From Bilabrum cf. latius (lineage: Eukaryota > Bigyra: Bicosoecida > Bigyra > Bicosoecida), in the NCBI GenBank assembly GCA_965178125.1, contig OZ237752.1, positions 930,001-994,000 of the forward strand: a stretch of 64,000 nt of DNA. The letters are read 5' to 3'. Shown here piece by piece: positions 1 to 12,775 of this stretch. The notes beneath the pieces were generated by a model. It did no database searches. It saw only the letters and a program-made list of their open reading frames with translations, and had not been told where the DNA came from. A program made the position numbers and the translations under genes. Numbering within the stretch: position 1 is the first letter of the stretch; every line of letters starts with the position of its first letter.

Positions 1-2949
1 GGCATGGGCAGGTCCGTGGACGTGCCCCCCAGCGCGCGCGCGTCCGCCCCGTCGAGCCCCACGACAGAGGGGTCCCCCACGCGGCCCGCCACGCCCCTCT
101 CCCGGTCCAGCCGGGCCCGCCTCTGTGCCCTGGCGGCGGCCAGCCGCACCGCTTCCCTTGGAAACGCCACGCCCACCTCCTGGCTCGCCACCTCTTGTGC
201 CCCCAGCGCCCACTAGACAGCGTCAAAGGCGCGCAGCTCCGCGCACTCCGCCTCCCGCAAGGAGGAGACCAGCCCCGCAGCGCGGGCCTCCTCCGCGGCC
301 TCCTCCGCCGTGGCCCGCTCGATACTCGTCAGCTCTGCAGGCAGTCCCGGTGACGAGGCCTCGCCGCCCGGATTGTTCTAGCCTGCCACCGTCTGCCTGG
401 GGGCAAGCGAGCCGGCCCCGGCCTCCATGGACACGGGCGTGGCATCTGTGCCGCTGAACTCTGTGGCGCCGTCCGTCGCATCTTGCGGCTGCGAGCCGTC
501 TTCCTCTTCCGCTGCGTGCTCCCGGCCGCCTCCATCTTCCACAGCACCACCATCGCCACCGTCGCCAGCTGCTGCTGACGATGCCAGCCTCGCCGCATTC
601 TGGGCCGCCTTGCTGACCCCCTCCTGCTCCGGGGGCCCGCCGATGAGCTGCCTCGCCGCCTCGCCCTCCGTCTCCTCTCGAGCAGCCCTCCTCGCCTCCC
701 GCGCCTCGGCGATTTGTTCTCTGGCGTCCCGGAGGGCACCCTCGGCTGCTTCCCGCTCCGAGGTGCGCCGCTCGGCGTCTGACCGAAGCATGCGCACGAG
801 CGGGGCCCAGAAGGCCTCCTGGGGAACAGGGCAGCGCATGGTGCACCCCATCCGGGGAACAACGGCCTCCAGGACGACCCCGCGAGCCACCCCGCTGGCT
901 TCGAGCACCATGCCCCGGCCGGGCCTCGCGTCGTCCTCGTCGTCGTCGTCGTCCTCTTCTTCTTCTTGCTGCTCGGCCCCGTCCGCACCCACCGCCCTGC
1001 CACCGTCAAAGAACGCGACGGTCTGCTCCCCCGGAGTGTCTGCCCCGCCTCCCGCCTACGGTGACGTCGCCCGTCCCGCCTGATTCCCGCTCAATATCGA
1101 CTCCGGGTCCTCAGCCCGCTCCAGCGCGGCCTCCTCGGCCCCCGGCTCGGTGGCGGGCACCACCGCGCTGACCAGCAGCTCCAGCGAGAGCCGGACCTTG
1201 CCCCAGACCGGGTCACCACCTGGAGTGAAATGGCCAGAAGCGCTGCCTCCTCCTCTTCCTCTTCTTCCTCCTTCTTCCCCACCCGCCATCAGCTCATCGT
1301 CCTCGCCCTCCTGCGCCTCCAGCCCGCTCTCCGCATCTGCAGGCACCGAGGGCCCCGCCCCCATCGACAACCAGACCGGCTGCTCTAGCCAGGGCACCTG
1401 CACCGACACGCCGCAGCTGACGGGCTCCCGGAGAGGGGGCGGGGCCCCGTTGAGCAAATCGCTGCCCCGCTGCCGCACCTTGGACAGGTCCGAGTGGCCC
1501 TCCCCGGTTGCAACCGCGCCGTCCAAGGCCCGGGCCAGGGACACGGACTGCACCTGGTGGTGACCCGCGTGCAGGGAGGCCTCGTCCCGCCTGCCCTCCA
1601 GGGCCCGACGGGCCACCACCACCTCGGGGTGCTGCGGGGCCCCCGCCCGATTGGCACCCCCCACGAGCGCCGCGTGACCCCCGTATGGGGTCCGCCTCCA
1701 CGCCATGGGGGCATCCGCTGGAAGATCGCCCGCCAGCCACACGGCGCGCACGTCGAGCGTGTAGACGCGCCTGGCGGCCCGCTCCCGAGCGGCGGCCCTG
1801 GCGGCTCTGTTCTCCGACGCAATGACGTCAGCGACACCACGGAACAAGGGGTGCTGCTGCGCCTGCACCACCGGCACCACAACGCCTTCTTCCTCCTCCA
1901 ATCTCTGGGCCTCTTCAGCGGCGGCCCGGCCCGCCTCGTACGCACGCTGCCTCGCCACTTCGTCTCGGAAGCGTCGGTACAGGGAGCGAATGGTCCAGTC
2001 GATCTTGCCGCTGCCGCCCGCCCCATCCAGCGTCCTGGCCAGCTCCATGGCCGTGCTGCTGATCCCTCTCTCCGTGCCCGTGGCTCGGCTCGGGTCCGCC
2101 CACAGCGCCGCGCTTCTCCTCGTGTCCGAGGCGTGGTCTGCCCTGGCCCACGAAGGCACGCCCACCTCCATGGCGGCTTGCCGCATGGTGGCGGTGAAGG
2201 CGGCCCCGGCATCCCCCGCGGCCACCGTCCGGGGGCCTCTCTCCAGGGCCTCCTGGAACGCCTGCGAGAATGACTGTTCCCCCGTTGTTCCCTGGGATCC
2301 GGTGTGCATCGGTGACTGGGGAATCCCGCTTGCCGCGGCGGGTGCTCGCGAAGAGGACCCGCCCGTTGTTCCCTGGTTCCTGCGGCTGCCGGCCCGCCGG
2401 GCGAGCCTCTTGAGGGTGCGGGAGCCCTCGTCCGATTGCTTGAGTGCTGCGAGGGGGGAGGGGGGAGGGGGGAGGGGCGGGAGGATTTATAAAGAAACAA
2501 GTGAGAATACAAAAAAAAAGGGATGCAGAGAGGGGTGGGTGGGTCGGTAGAAGCAACGTGACACGCGCGTGTGCGCAAAGGGTGGGCGCCAGCTCAACGC
2601 TGCTCGCTGGGATCTCACCATCTGCTAGCGGAGACTCGAGGATCAGGCTCCTGTGCCTCTGTCCCAATTCGGAGCGCTGCACCTCCGTCGCCCATCGCTT
2701 CTGCTCCTGCTCTTCCTGAGTCTGAACCTGGCTGCCGGCGCCGTGCTTCTTGTTCCCGCCCTTGCCCATGCCCTTGCCCTTGCCCATACCCTTGCCTTTG
2801 GCCGGGCTTGGACCGCCGCGCCGCCCGCCATTGCCCGCCGGCGGCTTGCCACTGCCACTGCTGCGACCAGGTGTAACCGACCCCAGGAACTCAACGGATC
2901 TAGCGGTGGCAGACTGCAGCGTGTCACCACCTCCACCCAGCGTGTCAGA

Positions 2950-2982
<33 letters not shown>

Positions 2983-3825
2983 CGACCGCGCGCTGGCCCC
3001 ATCCCCCAACCCCCCCCAGCCTCGAGCCCGGATGGGGTCTTCGCCCGCGGCCAAAGCCGCCTCTTCCGCCTCAACGTCGATGACCTGACCGGGGCCCTCA
3101 CTCGTCACACCGGTGTGCAGCCGCACGGGGCTGCCCGGGTCCCTGAGGCCCGTGCTGCCCGTGGTCATGCCGGGCACGGGCGCGCTGGGCTCCAGTGCGC
3201 TTCCGGTCGTGCGGATTCGAAGCATGGACAGGGAGCCGTGCCCGCCCTCCAGCCCCACGCTGGCACCGAGCAGCTCGCTGGCGCTGCTGCCGGCACCACC
3301 GTGCAATGCACCCGGACCGGACGCTCCACCTCCGGCCCACGCCGAGGAGGCCGTGGAGGCTCCCACCAGAGAGCCAGAGGGACCAGCGCGCCGCCGCCGC
3401 CCCCCTTGACCGCGGCCCCGCGCCGGCACGCTGCCAGTGCCGCCCAAACCGACAGGGTCTTCCACGGCGCCCGGCGTGACTGCGCCGGCTCTGGAACCTG
3501 CCCTGGCTGGCCTTGCCGTCTGGGAATACGAGACGGACGGAAGGGAAGGGAGTGAGGCTGCCCCAGCAGCTGCCAGCGGCCCGCCTACACTTCTTGCCGA
3601 TCGGCTCCTGGCCACTCCGGGACTTTCGGGACCCTTCGTCTCGGACCACGCTTGCTTCACCCCAAATCTCTGCGCATCGGCTCTTCGCCTCGGCCGGCGA
3701 CGGGCCTGCTGCTTTCGCTTGTTGGAGCTTTGCTTCAAAGCGTTTCTAGCCACTTTCTCGGTTTCCATCAGGAATTTTCGGGTATCATCATCCAAATCGA
3801 GCGTCGTGCCGGTGGTTTTTGGCAT
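1..3825 (-). CDS. Large low-complexity protein, C-terminus beyond the window
   Basis: Function not recognised. Exon 1 is 3825-2619, starting at the ATG on 3825 (MPKTTGTTLDLDDD). Intron 2447-2618 (172 nt) has donor GTGAG and acceptor CTCGCAG. Exon 2 runs from 2446 off the left edge. Splicing joins phase 1 to phase 2 and gives at least 1,217 residues. The first 70 residues are basic with a short helix; then follow Gly/Ser-rich sequence, a Met-Gly repeat (about 2949-2978) and a Lys-Gly-Met repeat near 2760. Exon 2 is Ala/Glu/Arg-rich and probably coiled coil, with an acidic run near 935-965. In-frame TAG codons at 1056-1058, 378-380 and 213-215 separate stretches that continue in the same frame with the same composition, so they are read as Gln. 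What is seen: the continuous frame. What is inferred: a structural or scaffold role, weakly. Confidence 0.75.
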
Positions 3826-4068
3826 GTTTCCAGAATTTCACGGCTCCCAGACCAGCGACACACAATTGTTTCTAGCTGGTTCCCCCTGTCAGCCTATGTT
3901 ACGCAGTGATTCGTCCGGATTTAGTATTTTTCGTGGTCTTATCCAACGTGCATATTTGGTTCCGTTCTGCGCGGCGCCCCTCGTGGATGTTATGTGTGCT
4001 TTCTGGAAATGTGAATTTATTGGGCCGCGAAGCTCAACGACGGATACTCGGTTGTAGCGCCTGGTAGT

Positions 4069-4930
4069 ATGGCTTCTCGTATGCTTCGTGCCTCTAGGCG
4101 AATTGCTTCCACTAGTCGCTTGTCTCAGACTGCCCGCGCGGCAGTGCCGAAGGCTAGTGTCAGGAGAATGGGATCTCATGCCAAGAAGGATTGGGTGGCG
4201 GACCGATCTGGCTTCCTCCCTAGGCACCCTGACTACCCCGGGGTCGAGGGATATTTGCGCTATGCTATGCCCGAGGATGGCGAGGTGAGAGAAGCTGTTA
4301 TTTGCTGCTATCTCTGATCGGCATGCGTCTCTTGCGGTCCGGCAAGTTGGCACTGGCCTGGTCTGCCGATTACTGCGACTCCAGATTCACATTTCCGTCG
4401 CGTCCAGTCACATAATTGGTGTTGCATGGAAAGTTTAGGCTTTGCACTGCCTGAAGATGGCTTCTGCTGCTATGCTAGGGCAATACCGCTGTTGTCACTG
4501 CCCGCCGTTGTTGCCACTGTTGCTTTACTAAGCTACCCGCAGCTTTCTCTTGGCATTTTCACGATGTACGTTGTTCTTGTTGGCGGATACATCACGTACG
4601 GCAACTACGTTGAGGCCACCAAGCCGAAGCCGGCCCCTAAGCGCGCCATGTACGAAGAGAGTGAGACTGAAGCGACCATCCTGCAGCGAGGCAGGAAACC
4701 AATCGAGAGCAGGTGACAAGCGGGCCCATCATGGAATCTGTGTACCAATAACTCCATCCCGCGCTTCTCTCTCTTACATGCTTGTCTTGCTCGCAGTCGT
4801 GGAGAAGCCCCCGGCCTCGTCCGTCCCCACCATGGAGGAGGACGCCGACGCTTGGGCCGCGTTCATCAACGGCGGTGACGAGAACGTGAAGGCCTACATC
4901 GAGGCCATGACTGGGGAGCCGCAGGCGTGA
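4069..4930 (+). CDS. Small single-span membrane protein, probably mitochondrial
   Basis: Three exons: 4069-4284, 4543-4660 and 4797-4930, stop TGA, 155 residues. Introns of 258 and 136 nt use GTGAG donors and CAG acceptors; the first has a TACTAAG-like branch site just upstream of the acceptor, and both junctions keep frame. The first 35 residues are rich in Arg, Ser and Ala with no acidic residue, as in a mitochondrial targeting peptide. A hydrophobic segment (about residues 73-92, LSLGIFTMYVVLVGGYITYG) is followed by a Lys/Pro-rich stretch and an acidic tail. Size and layout resemble an accessory subunit of a respiratory complex, but I cannot assign one. No TAG codon. The exon 2 start rests on frame and the branch site; an upstream acceptor would break the frame. 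Confidence 0.7.
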
Positions 4931-5438
4931 GGTGAGCACACGAGTGGTCCTCGCAGATGAACGGGGGTGCATATTCAATCCATCGGTCGGGGGTGCGTCG
5001 GTGTGGTGTGGGGAGGGGTAACACACGGTGTGGCAGGGACTCGGGGGAAGGGTGGGTTCGGTGCGCTCGATGTGGCCTGGGAACTCTCGATTGATGGTGA
5101 TATGGAGTGATTCAAACTCGGATTTTTTATACATTGCTCCAGGCAGGCCTTGTTGCCTCTTGCTTAGTTCATCACGAACCTCGCGTCTAGTTGGCTCTTC
5201 CATCTTGCGCTGCCTCTGCATCGCTCGAATACCATTTCGCGCATTTTCTCAACCATGCAAACATTATATCACGGACCCCGCTACGCTGCGCACGGGGCAC
5301 ACCCGGACACTGCCTATCGTTGCAGTTCCGGGTTGATGGCTTCGTCAGGTCTCGGCCCCATCACCCGCGCTCTCGTGCACCTATTTGCGGCCTGCCTGCC
5401 GAGTGTTTGCGAACAAGCCAGGTCCACTCCCATTAGAA
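4931..5438 (+). other. Intergenic: 3' flank of the small membrane protein gene and promoter of EF-G
   Basis: 508 nt of lower GC content between two + strand genes. No long frame with coding character. An open frame extends upstream of the EF-G ATG to a TTG near 5385, but the first ATG is at 5439. No clear TATA box recognised. Confidence 0.5.
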
Positions 5439-7724
5439 ATGATGCGGGCTATGGCATCGCGGAGGATTGCTTCGAGCATGGCGCGGTGGGGAGCAGCTTC
5501 GCGGTCGAGACTCGGAGGTGCGTGGAGCACCACGCGCACAGCCGCCCCGTGGGGCCAATGCGCCGGTTCAATGGGAAGCTACTACTCTGACGATTCTAGA
5601 AATTTCTCTTCCTCGGCATGTAGCGAAGAGAACCTTGAGAAACTGAGAAACATTGGAATCTCAGCCCATATTGACAGCGGCAAGACAACACTGACTGAGC
5701 GCATCCTATACTACACTGGGAGGATCGATTCAATCCACGATGTGCGCGGTAAGGATGGAGTTGGAGCCAAAATGGACTCCATGGACCTGGAGCGAGAGAA
5801 GGGAATCACGATTCAGTCGGCAGCGACTTTCGCAACGTGGGGAGACAACCACATCAACATTATCGACACACCGGGCCACGTAGACTTTACGGTTGAGGTC
5901 GAGCGGGCGTTGCGGGTGCTGGATGGTGCCGTGCTTGTGCTGTGTGGCGTTGCGGGCGTGCAATCCCAGAGTATCACTGTCGATCGCCAGATGAAGCGCT
6001 ACAACGTGCCTCGCGTGGCCTTTATCAACAAGCTGGACAGGATGGGCGCGAACCCCAAGAAGGTAATCAGCGACCTGCGAAGCAAGCTGAGGCTGAACGC
6101 AGTCGCGGTGCAGCTCCCCGTGGGCCTCGAGGCGGCGCACGAGGGAGTGATCGACGTGGTGCGGCAGCGGCAGATCCTCTTCCGGGGCGACAACGGCGAG
6201 ACCGTGGAGGAGTCGCCCGTGCCCGAGGCCAGGCTGGGGGAGCTGGAGGAGGCGCGCAAGGAGCTGGTGGAGCGCCTGGCCGACGTGGACGAGGAGATGG
6301 AGATGCATTTCCTGGAGGAGACCATGCCCGAGGACGAGGAGCTGGTGGCGGCCATCCGGAGGGCCACAGTGGCGCAGAAGCTCTGCCCCGTGTTCCTCGG
6401 CTCTGCCTTCAAGAACAAGGGCGTGCAGGCGCTGCTGGACGGCGTGGTGGAATACCTCCCCAACCCCACGGAGGTGGAGAACAAGGCCTTGGATCGGAGC
6501 AGCGACGAGGCCGAGGTCGTGCTGTCCTCGGACGACCCCGAGCTGCCCCTGGTGGCGCTGGCCTTCAAGCTGGAAGAGTCCAGGTTCGGGCAGCTGACCT
6601 ACTTCAGGGTGTACCAGGGAACAATGAAGAAGGGCACGCAGATCTTCAACGTGGACAAGAACTCCAAGCACAAGCTGCCGCGGCTGGTGCGCATGCATTC
6701 CAACGAGATGGAGGACGTGGCGTCGGTCGGGCCGGGCGAGATCGTGGCCACGTTCGGCGTCGAATGCGCGTCCGGAGACACCTTCACGGACGGCTCGGTG
6801 AAGTACGCGATGGAGACGATGTTCGTTCCCGACCCGGTGATCTCGTACAGTATCAAGCCCAAGGGCGCGGGGCAGGCGGACAAGTTCGGGCGGGCCCTGG
6901 GCCGCTTCCAGAGGGAGGACCCCACCTTCAGGGTGCACACGGACGGGGAGACCGGCGAGACGATCATCAGCGGGATGGGCGAGCTGCACCTGGACATCTA
7001 CGTGGAGAGGCTCAAGAGGGAGTACGACATGGAGGTGGTCACTGGTGAGCCCAGGGTCAACTACAGGGAGACTATCAGCAACAAGGGCGAGTTCAACTAC
7101 CTCCACAAGAAACAGTCCGGAGGCGCGGGGCAGTACGGCAGGGTGGTGGGCTACATCGAGCCCATGCCAGAGGACAGCGAGGAGAACTTCGAGTTCGTGA
7201 ACGGGATCCTGGGCAACGCCATCACTCCCGACTACATCAGCGCGTGCCGCAAGGGATTCGAGGAGTGCATGAAGAAGGGGGCGCTCACTGGTCACCCGGT
7301 GCAGGGCGTGAGGGTCGTCCTCACCGACGGGCAGGACCACCCGGTCGATTCGTCCGACCTGGCATTCAGAGCCGCGGCCCGCGGGGGGTTCCGGCAGGCC
7401 TTCCAGAACGCCAACGGGCAGGTCCTTGAGCCCATCATGGATGTGGAGGTGATGGTGCCTACGGAGTTCCAGGGAACAGCGATCGGCCTGCTGAACAAGC
7501 GCAAGGGGCAGCTGTACAACCAGGAGGCCGGGGACATGAACGTGACCCTGCAGTGCCACGTGCCTCTGGCTGCCATGTTTGGGTTCTCGACGGACCTGAG
7601 GAGCGTGACCCAGGGCAAGGGCGAGTTCACGATGGAGTACCTGAGGCACGACCCGGTCATGGGAGACGTGCAGAAGAAGCTCATCAAGGAGTTCCAGGAG
7701 GGGAGGAAGGACGAGGACGACTGA
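5439..7724 (+). CDS. GFM1: Mitochondrial translation elongation factor G (EF-G1 type)
   Basis: GTPase that moves tRNA and mRNA through the ribosome in mitochondria. Single exon, 761 residues, stop TGA. The start is the first of two adjacent ATGs (5439 and 5442). The first 45 residues are Arg/Ser/Ala-rich, a likely mitochondrial presequence. The G domain shows AHIDSGKTT (G1), DTPGH (G3) and NKLD (G4); domains II to V follow in order with strong family similarity, including [10 protein letters not shown] and the C-terminal [11 protein letters not shown]. Length fits bacterial-type EF-G plus a presequence. The mtEFG1 identity rather than plastid EF-G rests on overall sequence feel and is less certain than the family. 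It contains no TAG codon but carries two CAGGGAACA motifs (6615 and 7470). Confidence 0.95.
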   Translation: MMRAMASRRIASSMARWGAASRSRLGGAWSTTRTAAPWGQCAGSMGSYYSDDSRNFSSSACSEENLEKLRNIGISAHIDSGKTTLTERILYYTGRIDSIHDVRGKDGVGAKMDSMDLEREKGITIQSAATFATWGDNHINIIDTPGHVDFTVEVERALRVLDGAVLVLCGVAGVQSQSITVDRQMKRYNVPRVAFINKLDRMGANPKKVISDLRSKLRLNAVAVQLPVGLEAAHEGVIDVVRQRQILFRGDNGETVEESPVPEARLGELEEARKELVERLADVDEEMEMHFLEETMPEDEELVAAIRRATVAQKLCPVFLGSAFKNKGVQALLDGVVEYLPNPTEVENKALDRSSDEAEVVLSSDDPELPLVALAFKLEESRFGQLTYFRVYQGTMKKGTQIFNVDKNSKHKLPRLVRMHSNEMEDVASVGPGEIVATFGVECASGDTFTDGSVKYAMETMFVPDPVISYSIKPKGAGQADKFGRALGRFQREDPTFRVHTDGETGETIISGMGELHLDIYVERLKREYDMEVVTGEPRVNYRETISNKGEFNYLHKKQSGGAGQYGRVVGYIEPMPEDSEENFEFVNGILGNAITPDYISACRKGFEECMKKGALTGHPVQGVRVVLTDGQDHPVDSSDLAFRAAARGGFRQAFQNANGQVLEPIMDVEVMVPTEFQGTAIGLLNKRKGQLYNQEAGDMNVTLQCHVPLAAMFGFSTDLRSVTQGKGEFTMEYLRHDPVMGDVQKKLIKEFQEGRKDEDD

Positions 7725-7872
7725 GGCGAGTCCATTCAGGCAGATGGTAAGGCGCATGATGGTTGAATTGCAGCTGAGAGTAAGCTCTGCACAGCATGAA
7801 CATGATGTAACACAGCGCTGTAAGCATGCCAGCCAAATGCTAGAGTTGCATTGCACTGCACACGCCACGTCA

Positions 7873-8838
7873 TCATGTGACCTCTTCCCCCCCATCCGCC
7901 TGCTAGCTCTCGGCCCCAACCAAGGCCTCCCCAGACCCCTCCTGCCCAGCTGCTGCACCGACACCCCCATCCGCGTCTACGCCTGCAACCACAGCCTCTC
8001 CGTTGGCACCCGCTGCATCTCCCGCGCGCCCAGCAGAGCTGGAAGCACTGTTGCTGCTGGAGGACGAGGAGGACGAGGACGAGGTGCCCTGCGCGCCCCT
8101 TTCCCCCGGGAGCTCCAGCTCTTCTTCATCTTCGGAATCCGCCTCGGCAGCCGCGGCCTCGCCGCCCAGACCATTTTCGTCCTCTTCGTCCTCGTCCTCG
8201 TCATCATCGTCATCATCGCCGGCGCCCTCCGCAGCGGGATCGTACTCGGCCTCCCCCTCGGCGCCGCCCTGACCCTCCATGCCGCCAGCAGCAGCCGCAC
8301 CAGCGCCGTCCTCCTCATCTTCGTCAGCGATGAAGTCGCCCATCTCATCGTCTTCCTCTTCGGCGCCATGCCCGCCCAGCGCGGCTGCCTCCATGCCAGC
8401 CGCATCCTCGTCGTCCTCCTGCTGCTGGTCGTCCACTGCCATGGCGTACAGGCCTCGCTTGTAGAAAACCTTAGCTCCATCTTCGTCCGTGTAAAACAAG
8501 CGGAGCCACTTGGCAACCCATGACGCTGCTGGATTTGTCACTGTTACCATTCTGCAAGAGAGATGACTGGAAGTGGGGAGGCAATGCCAGTTCGATACGC
8601 GAGCAAGATTTCATCGGTGCACGATGCTGAAGCCGCCTCACCCTTGGTACCTATCTGTTGTATACGTAGCAACATAATCGTCCCTAGAATCCAAGTGGTC
8701 ACCCGCCGGATGGTTCTACGGGCAGTTCTCGCAAAACGATTCATGGAACTACGCCGCAGTTTTGATAAGATGACAGGTACGGCACGCGCGCCACTGCTTA
8801 ACGCGTGCATCACTTGGTGTTTCAGCGAATTCGCTCAT
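7873..8838 (-). CDS. SPT4: Transcription elongation factor Spt4 with a long acidic tail
   Basis: Zinc-binding partner of Spt5 in the DSIF elongation complex on RNA polymerase II. Exon 1 is 8838-8642, exon 2 is 8551-7873; the intron of 90 nt has donor GTGAGG and acceptor CTTGCAG. 291 residues, stop TGA. The zinc cysteines are C19, C22, C36 and C39 (RACRTCHLIKT and FCENC). The conserved core closes with NPAASWVAKWLRL and GLYAMAV. TAG codons encode residues 30 and 41 and lie again at 7903-7905, 11 codons before TGA. Residue 30 precedes Phe in the motif where plant and animal Spt4 have Gln-Phe. Typical Spt4 has about 115 residues; here about 170 extra Asp/Glu/Ala/Ser-rich residues follow the core. 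Confidence 0.93.
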
Positions 8839-9020
8839 CAATGCTGCGGCTCCGCCCCCTTGCATGCTACGCACAGGGCAATCACTGCCCTGGCAGGTTT
8901 GCCTCCTCGGGTTCCGCAACCCTCGCGCGCGGCGCCGTACCGTTCGCGCGAGGCTTGCATAGCTGGCAATTACGCGCCGAGTCAAGGCGTATCTGTTGAA
9001 CCATTTGACCATATTCTAGT
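8839..9020. promoter_or_regulatory. Divergent intergenic region between SPT4 and the 9021 gene
   Basis: 182 nt separate the start codons of two genes transcribed away from each other, so both promoters must lie here or overlap the first exons. No specific element is recognised. Confidence 0.45.
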
Positions 9021-12000
9021 ATGGAATCGCTTGCAATTGTTCCAGCTGATAAATCTGGCATTTTGGAGACGTTATTCTAGCGAGCGTCGGGGGGGTCTGG
9101 CGAGTGTAGCGCGGAGGGTGTCGTGAAGCTCATGCTGGATGCGGGTGCGACAGATGACAGAGAGGTTGCGCAAGACGCTATTAATACAACTATGACTTTG
9201 GTGCCAGGGGAGACTCTGAGCATGCACTGGTTTCCGGCAGCTGTTGGCGACGCGTTTCGTCGAGTCGTGTGCCCGTACGAGACAGCGTCGCGTGCTAGGC
9301 TGGTCGTAATGAAGAAATACTTGCTACCTCTTGCAACTAGTGGGCTGCAGCAAGCGAGCGATGCGCAGCCGCATCACTCGCTGGGCAGCCCAGGCGCAGC
9401 CGCTTTTCCCAGAGCCCCGGGATCTGCCAGAGGCATTACCACCGACGAAGCGAAGACCGGGCTTGCCGAAGGGTCTCCTCGCGGAATCGAGAGAGTAGCG
9501 TATCCTTCTGTCAGCTCCAGCGATGGCTCTGCGGGCAGCCAGCCCGCGCACGGAGCAGCCAGCATCGGCATGGAGGACGGGGGCGTGGAGGGCGGGTCCC
9601 ACGGCAGCCTGTCGCTGGCCGATTTGCGGAAGGAGCAGGACAGGCGCTAGAAAAGCAGGCGGCGGCTGCAGGCTCAGCTTAGAGAGCGCAAGCAGAGGGA
9701 GCAGGACCAGCGAAGGGCGGCTCAGGGGCAGCCTCCTGCTCGCCCTCTCGGAGCAGTTGCTCCGCGGGATGGTGGAGGAGGAGGAATAGCGCCCGGCGGA
9801 CCCGTCCCCAGGGCACTGCAGCTCTCCCGGAGCGCGGCCCGTGCGGAACCAGAGGCGCCGCGCAGCCTCATGAGTCCCGGCTCCCGCGCGATCGTGAGGC
9901 GCATGCAGCGGAGGAGGCAGCAGGACGCGAGGAGGGAACACAGCGAGGCGGGCATCGGGCCGGGGATGGGGGGGCCGCCCCTCGCAGGAAGTGGGCTGTA
10001 GTCGTCACACTTACAGACAGGCCGCACGCACCCCCGTGTTCCCCGAGCGCCCTCCCTGCCCAGGGTGGCCAGAGAGGGGGAGGCACTCGCCCAGAGGGCC
10101 AAAGCGGCCACCAGGGCAGCGGCCATCGCGGCGGATAGGGACCGCCTGGCTGCGTCGGCGGGGCGCGCGGGGTCCGGGTCCGGCCCGGTGGCTGGATCGT
10201 CCTCGATGCCTCCTCCTTCCTCCTCGAGGCGGCGCGGGGGCGGGGGGGACCCCCTGGCGGTGCGGCTGCTGGTGCGGGAGCTCTCTGCCTGGGTCGGTTC
10301 CGCAGCGCGCGGCGCCGGTGCCTTGGAGGCGCTGCAGGTGCCGGTGGGCCTGGATGCCGTGGCCAAGGTGTGCGTGTCGCTGGGGTTCTTCCCGCGGCGG
10401 TCGGCGGCTTCTGGCGCCACAGCAGGGAGCTTGGCAACTGGGATTGCGGGGCCGAGCGCGGGCTACGGCCAGCAGGAAGAAGACAATGGCAATTTCGATG
10501 ACACTGACGACGATGACGTGGAGGAACCATCCGACGCGAAGGAGAGGCAGCGGGACGGCGAGGCCCTGGCGGAGGTGTGGGCGGCGGCGGGGGAGGCGGC
10601 GCAGGACGGCAGGAGGGGGGCGGGTGCTGGCAAAGACGGAAGGGAGGATGACGAGCGCAAGGACGAGGACGGGGAGGGGGAGGGGGTAGTATCCGAGGTG
10701 CCGGCGTGGGCACTGGCGCTGGTGCTGGCGGGCGTGGTCGCGTCCGGAGCCCGTCTCGGGCAGGTGGCCCATGCGGGGGCCCAGCTGGACGCGGAAGCAG
10801 GCGTGCTGGGGCTGCTGCCTGGTCGGTCTACCAAGGGCAAGGGCAAGGGCAAGGGGGCCGGCCGCAGGGTCAGGAGGGGGCTGGGGAACAAGGGGGCCAG
10901 GGGCTCCCTGCTGCCGCTGGACCGACGCGCGGCCATGAGCGTGATGAGTGGAGGCGAGCCGGGTCCGGGCAAGGGCGGCGGCGAATCTCCCCGGAGTCGG
11001 TCCAGCCGAGGGTCGGTCGAGGAGCGCGACCAGGAGCATGGAACGGAGGCAGGTGACAGTGACAGCGACTCGGTCCGGCTGCGCGACATCGTGGCTCCCG
11101 AGCTCCCGGAGGCGGTCAAGCGCAGGCTGTACGCCTCCAGGCTGGCCCGCGGGCGCTACGGCAGGCCGGGAGGTGCGGGATCCGGCCGCCAGGGGGGCCT
11201 CACTGTGCATGCAGGGCCGGGAGGGGGAGGGAGCACTGGTCCTGCCCCGGAGGAGCGCGACCCGTCCGATCCCGAGCATGAGCGCCAGCTCACGTTCGAG
11301 CCCATGCTGTGCCGCAGGTCGCTGGAGATGGCGGACCGGGCGACTGCTCGCGTGGCGGAGGGCGTGCCGAGGGCACTGCTGCTGATGCGGTACCAGCAAG
11401 AGGTGGACGAGAGGCTGGAGGAGCAGAGGAGGCAGAAGATCGCGCAGGAGATGGCGGCGTGCACGTTCAGGCCAGCCACCAACGCCGGGGCCGGGGCCGG
11501 GGCCGCCCCAGCTGGTGCTGGTGGGGGCTCGTTGCCGCCGGGGGGAGGCCCCGAGGCTCGCTTCGAGCGGTTGCACGAGCTGCACGAGCAGAAACTGGCC
11601 AAGCAGCAGAGACTGCTCGCGGCCAAGCGGGCTAAAGCCGCCGAGGAGGAGGTGGAGGAGTGCACGTTCCAGCCCCTGACTGCCTCTGCGATCGGGAGGC
11701 AGGGGGCAGGCGCGGGCGGGCTCGTGGGGGGCGACGAGTCGATGGCTCTGGCCCTGCGAGCGGCGCAGCAGGCCCGCCCGCGGGGCCTGCAGACGCACCG
11801 TCGGCGCATGGAAAAGGCCCGGGTGCAGCTGCGGCCGCCGGGGGAGAGCGAGAAGCAGCTGCAGGCCATCGCGCAGGTGGCCAGAGGGCAGGACGGGCTC
11901 ACGAGGGTGTCTCCGTTCAAGCTGGGGACGGACAGGAGGGCCTCGTTGAGGAGGACCAGGGAACAAGAGGGTGGCGGGAGTGGAGAACAGGGGGGAGGGT

Positions 12001-12353
12001 GGGGAGCAGAGGGCGCGGGGCGCGGTACGTCTGGGGTACAAGCTAGGAGAGGTGATGGAGGGATGCGTGCCGGCGATGGAGCGCAAGAAACCCTTGGGAT
12101 CGGTTCGGCAGCAGGTCCCGCAGAGGGAGAGGCAGAGGCAGGCGGCGATACCCTTGATGAGAGCCCCACCGTGATTGTGGATCTGGTGCTTGGCGAGGGA
12201 GAGGAGGGTGTGGAGCGGGTGGTGCTGACCAGGCGGTCCGATCTGGACGCCGTGTCGGCAGCGCTGGGGAGGAAGCACGGGCTCTAGCCGGCCCTCGTGG
12301 GTGCACTGCGGTCCGCGCTCGGGAGGGAGCAGGCCAAGGCCTGGGAGGTGTGA
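9021..12353 (+). CDS. Coiled-coil protein with flagellar-type TFxP motifs
   Basis: Single exon, 1,110 residues, ATG at 9021, stop TGA at 12351-12353. Four TAG codons (9078, 9648, 9999, 12285) lie in this frame and the coding character continues unchanged across each. The N-terminal 90 residues (MESLAIVPADKSG onward) look globular. Then comes a long Ala/Gly/Arg/Glu-rich region. Residues around 750-900 hold the pattern LTFEPMLCRRS, ACTFRPATN and ECTFQPLT interleaved with helical Lys/Glu/Gln segments. Repeated C-T-F-x-P motifs of this kind are common in axonemal and basal-body proteins of protists, and DRC12 and a TPR gene lie nearby, so a ciliary role is inferred. No enzyme domain seen. One CAGGGAACA motif at 11957. 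Confidence 0.8.
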
Positions 12354-12775
12354 TGCCCCAGGCGCGATTACAAAGCGATCGGATGTGCACAAAGCACCAG
12401 ATACAAAGCACAAGTTAGTCGGCAAAGTAGAGGATAAGTAGGTGCACAAATCCGATGCTGGTACCAGGTCTTTAGCCACATCAATTGGAGTCTCTTCCCG
12501 TCAGGCTAGCATAATTCGTGCTGCTCATACTGTGAGGGCTGCTCGGTGTCACACCATCTAGGTCAGAGGCAGCGATCCGACACTGCCCAACGCCTGCGAT
12601 CCCCCCCTAGCCACATCCCGCGGTAGGATAACTGCTTTCATGCAAAAGACTACAAAGCTAGCACGCCCCGGTAGGAGCGATATGGAGACTTTCGGCTCCC
12701 AAAGTCGGTATGGCGAGCACCTGTAGCGCCGTTCAGCCGTCCGGGGGGCGGAGAGGGGGAGCACGTCGTGCTGGA
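12354..12775. other. Convergent 3' flanks, no gene seen
   Basis: 422 nt between the TGA of the 9021 gene and the TGA of the zinc-finger gene. Less GC-rich, many short stops in all frames. Presumed 3' untranslated regions of the two converging genes. Confidence 0.5.

Noticed and set aside
5385-5438. EF-G starting at TTG 5385
   Set aside because: The first ATG, at 5439, already gives a good mitochondrial presequence; non-ATG initiation is not needed.
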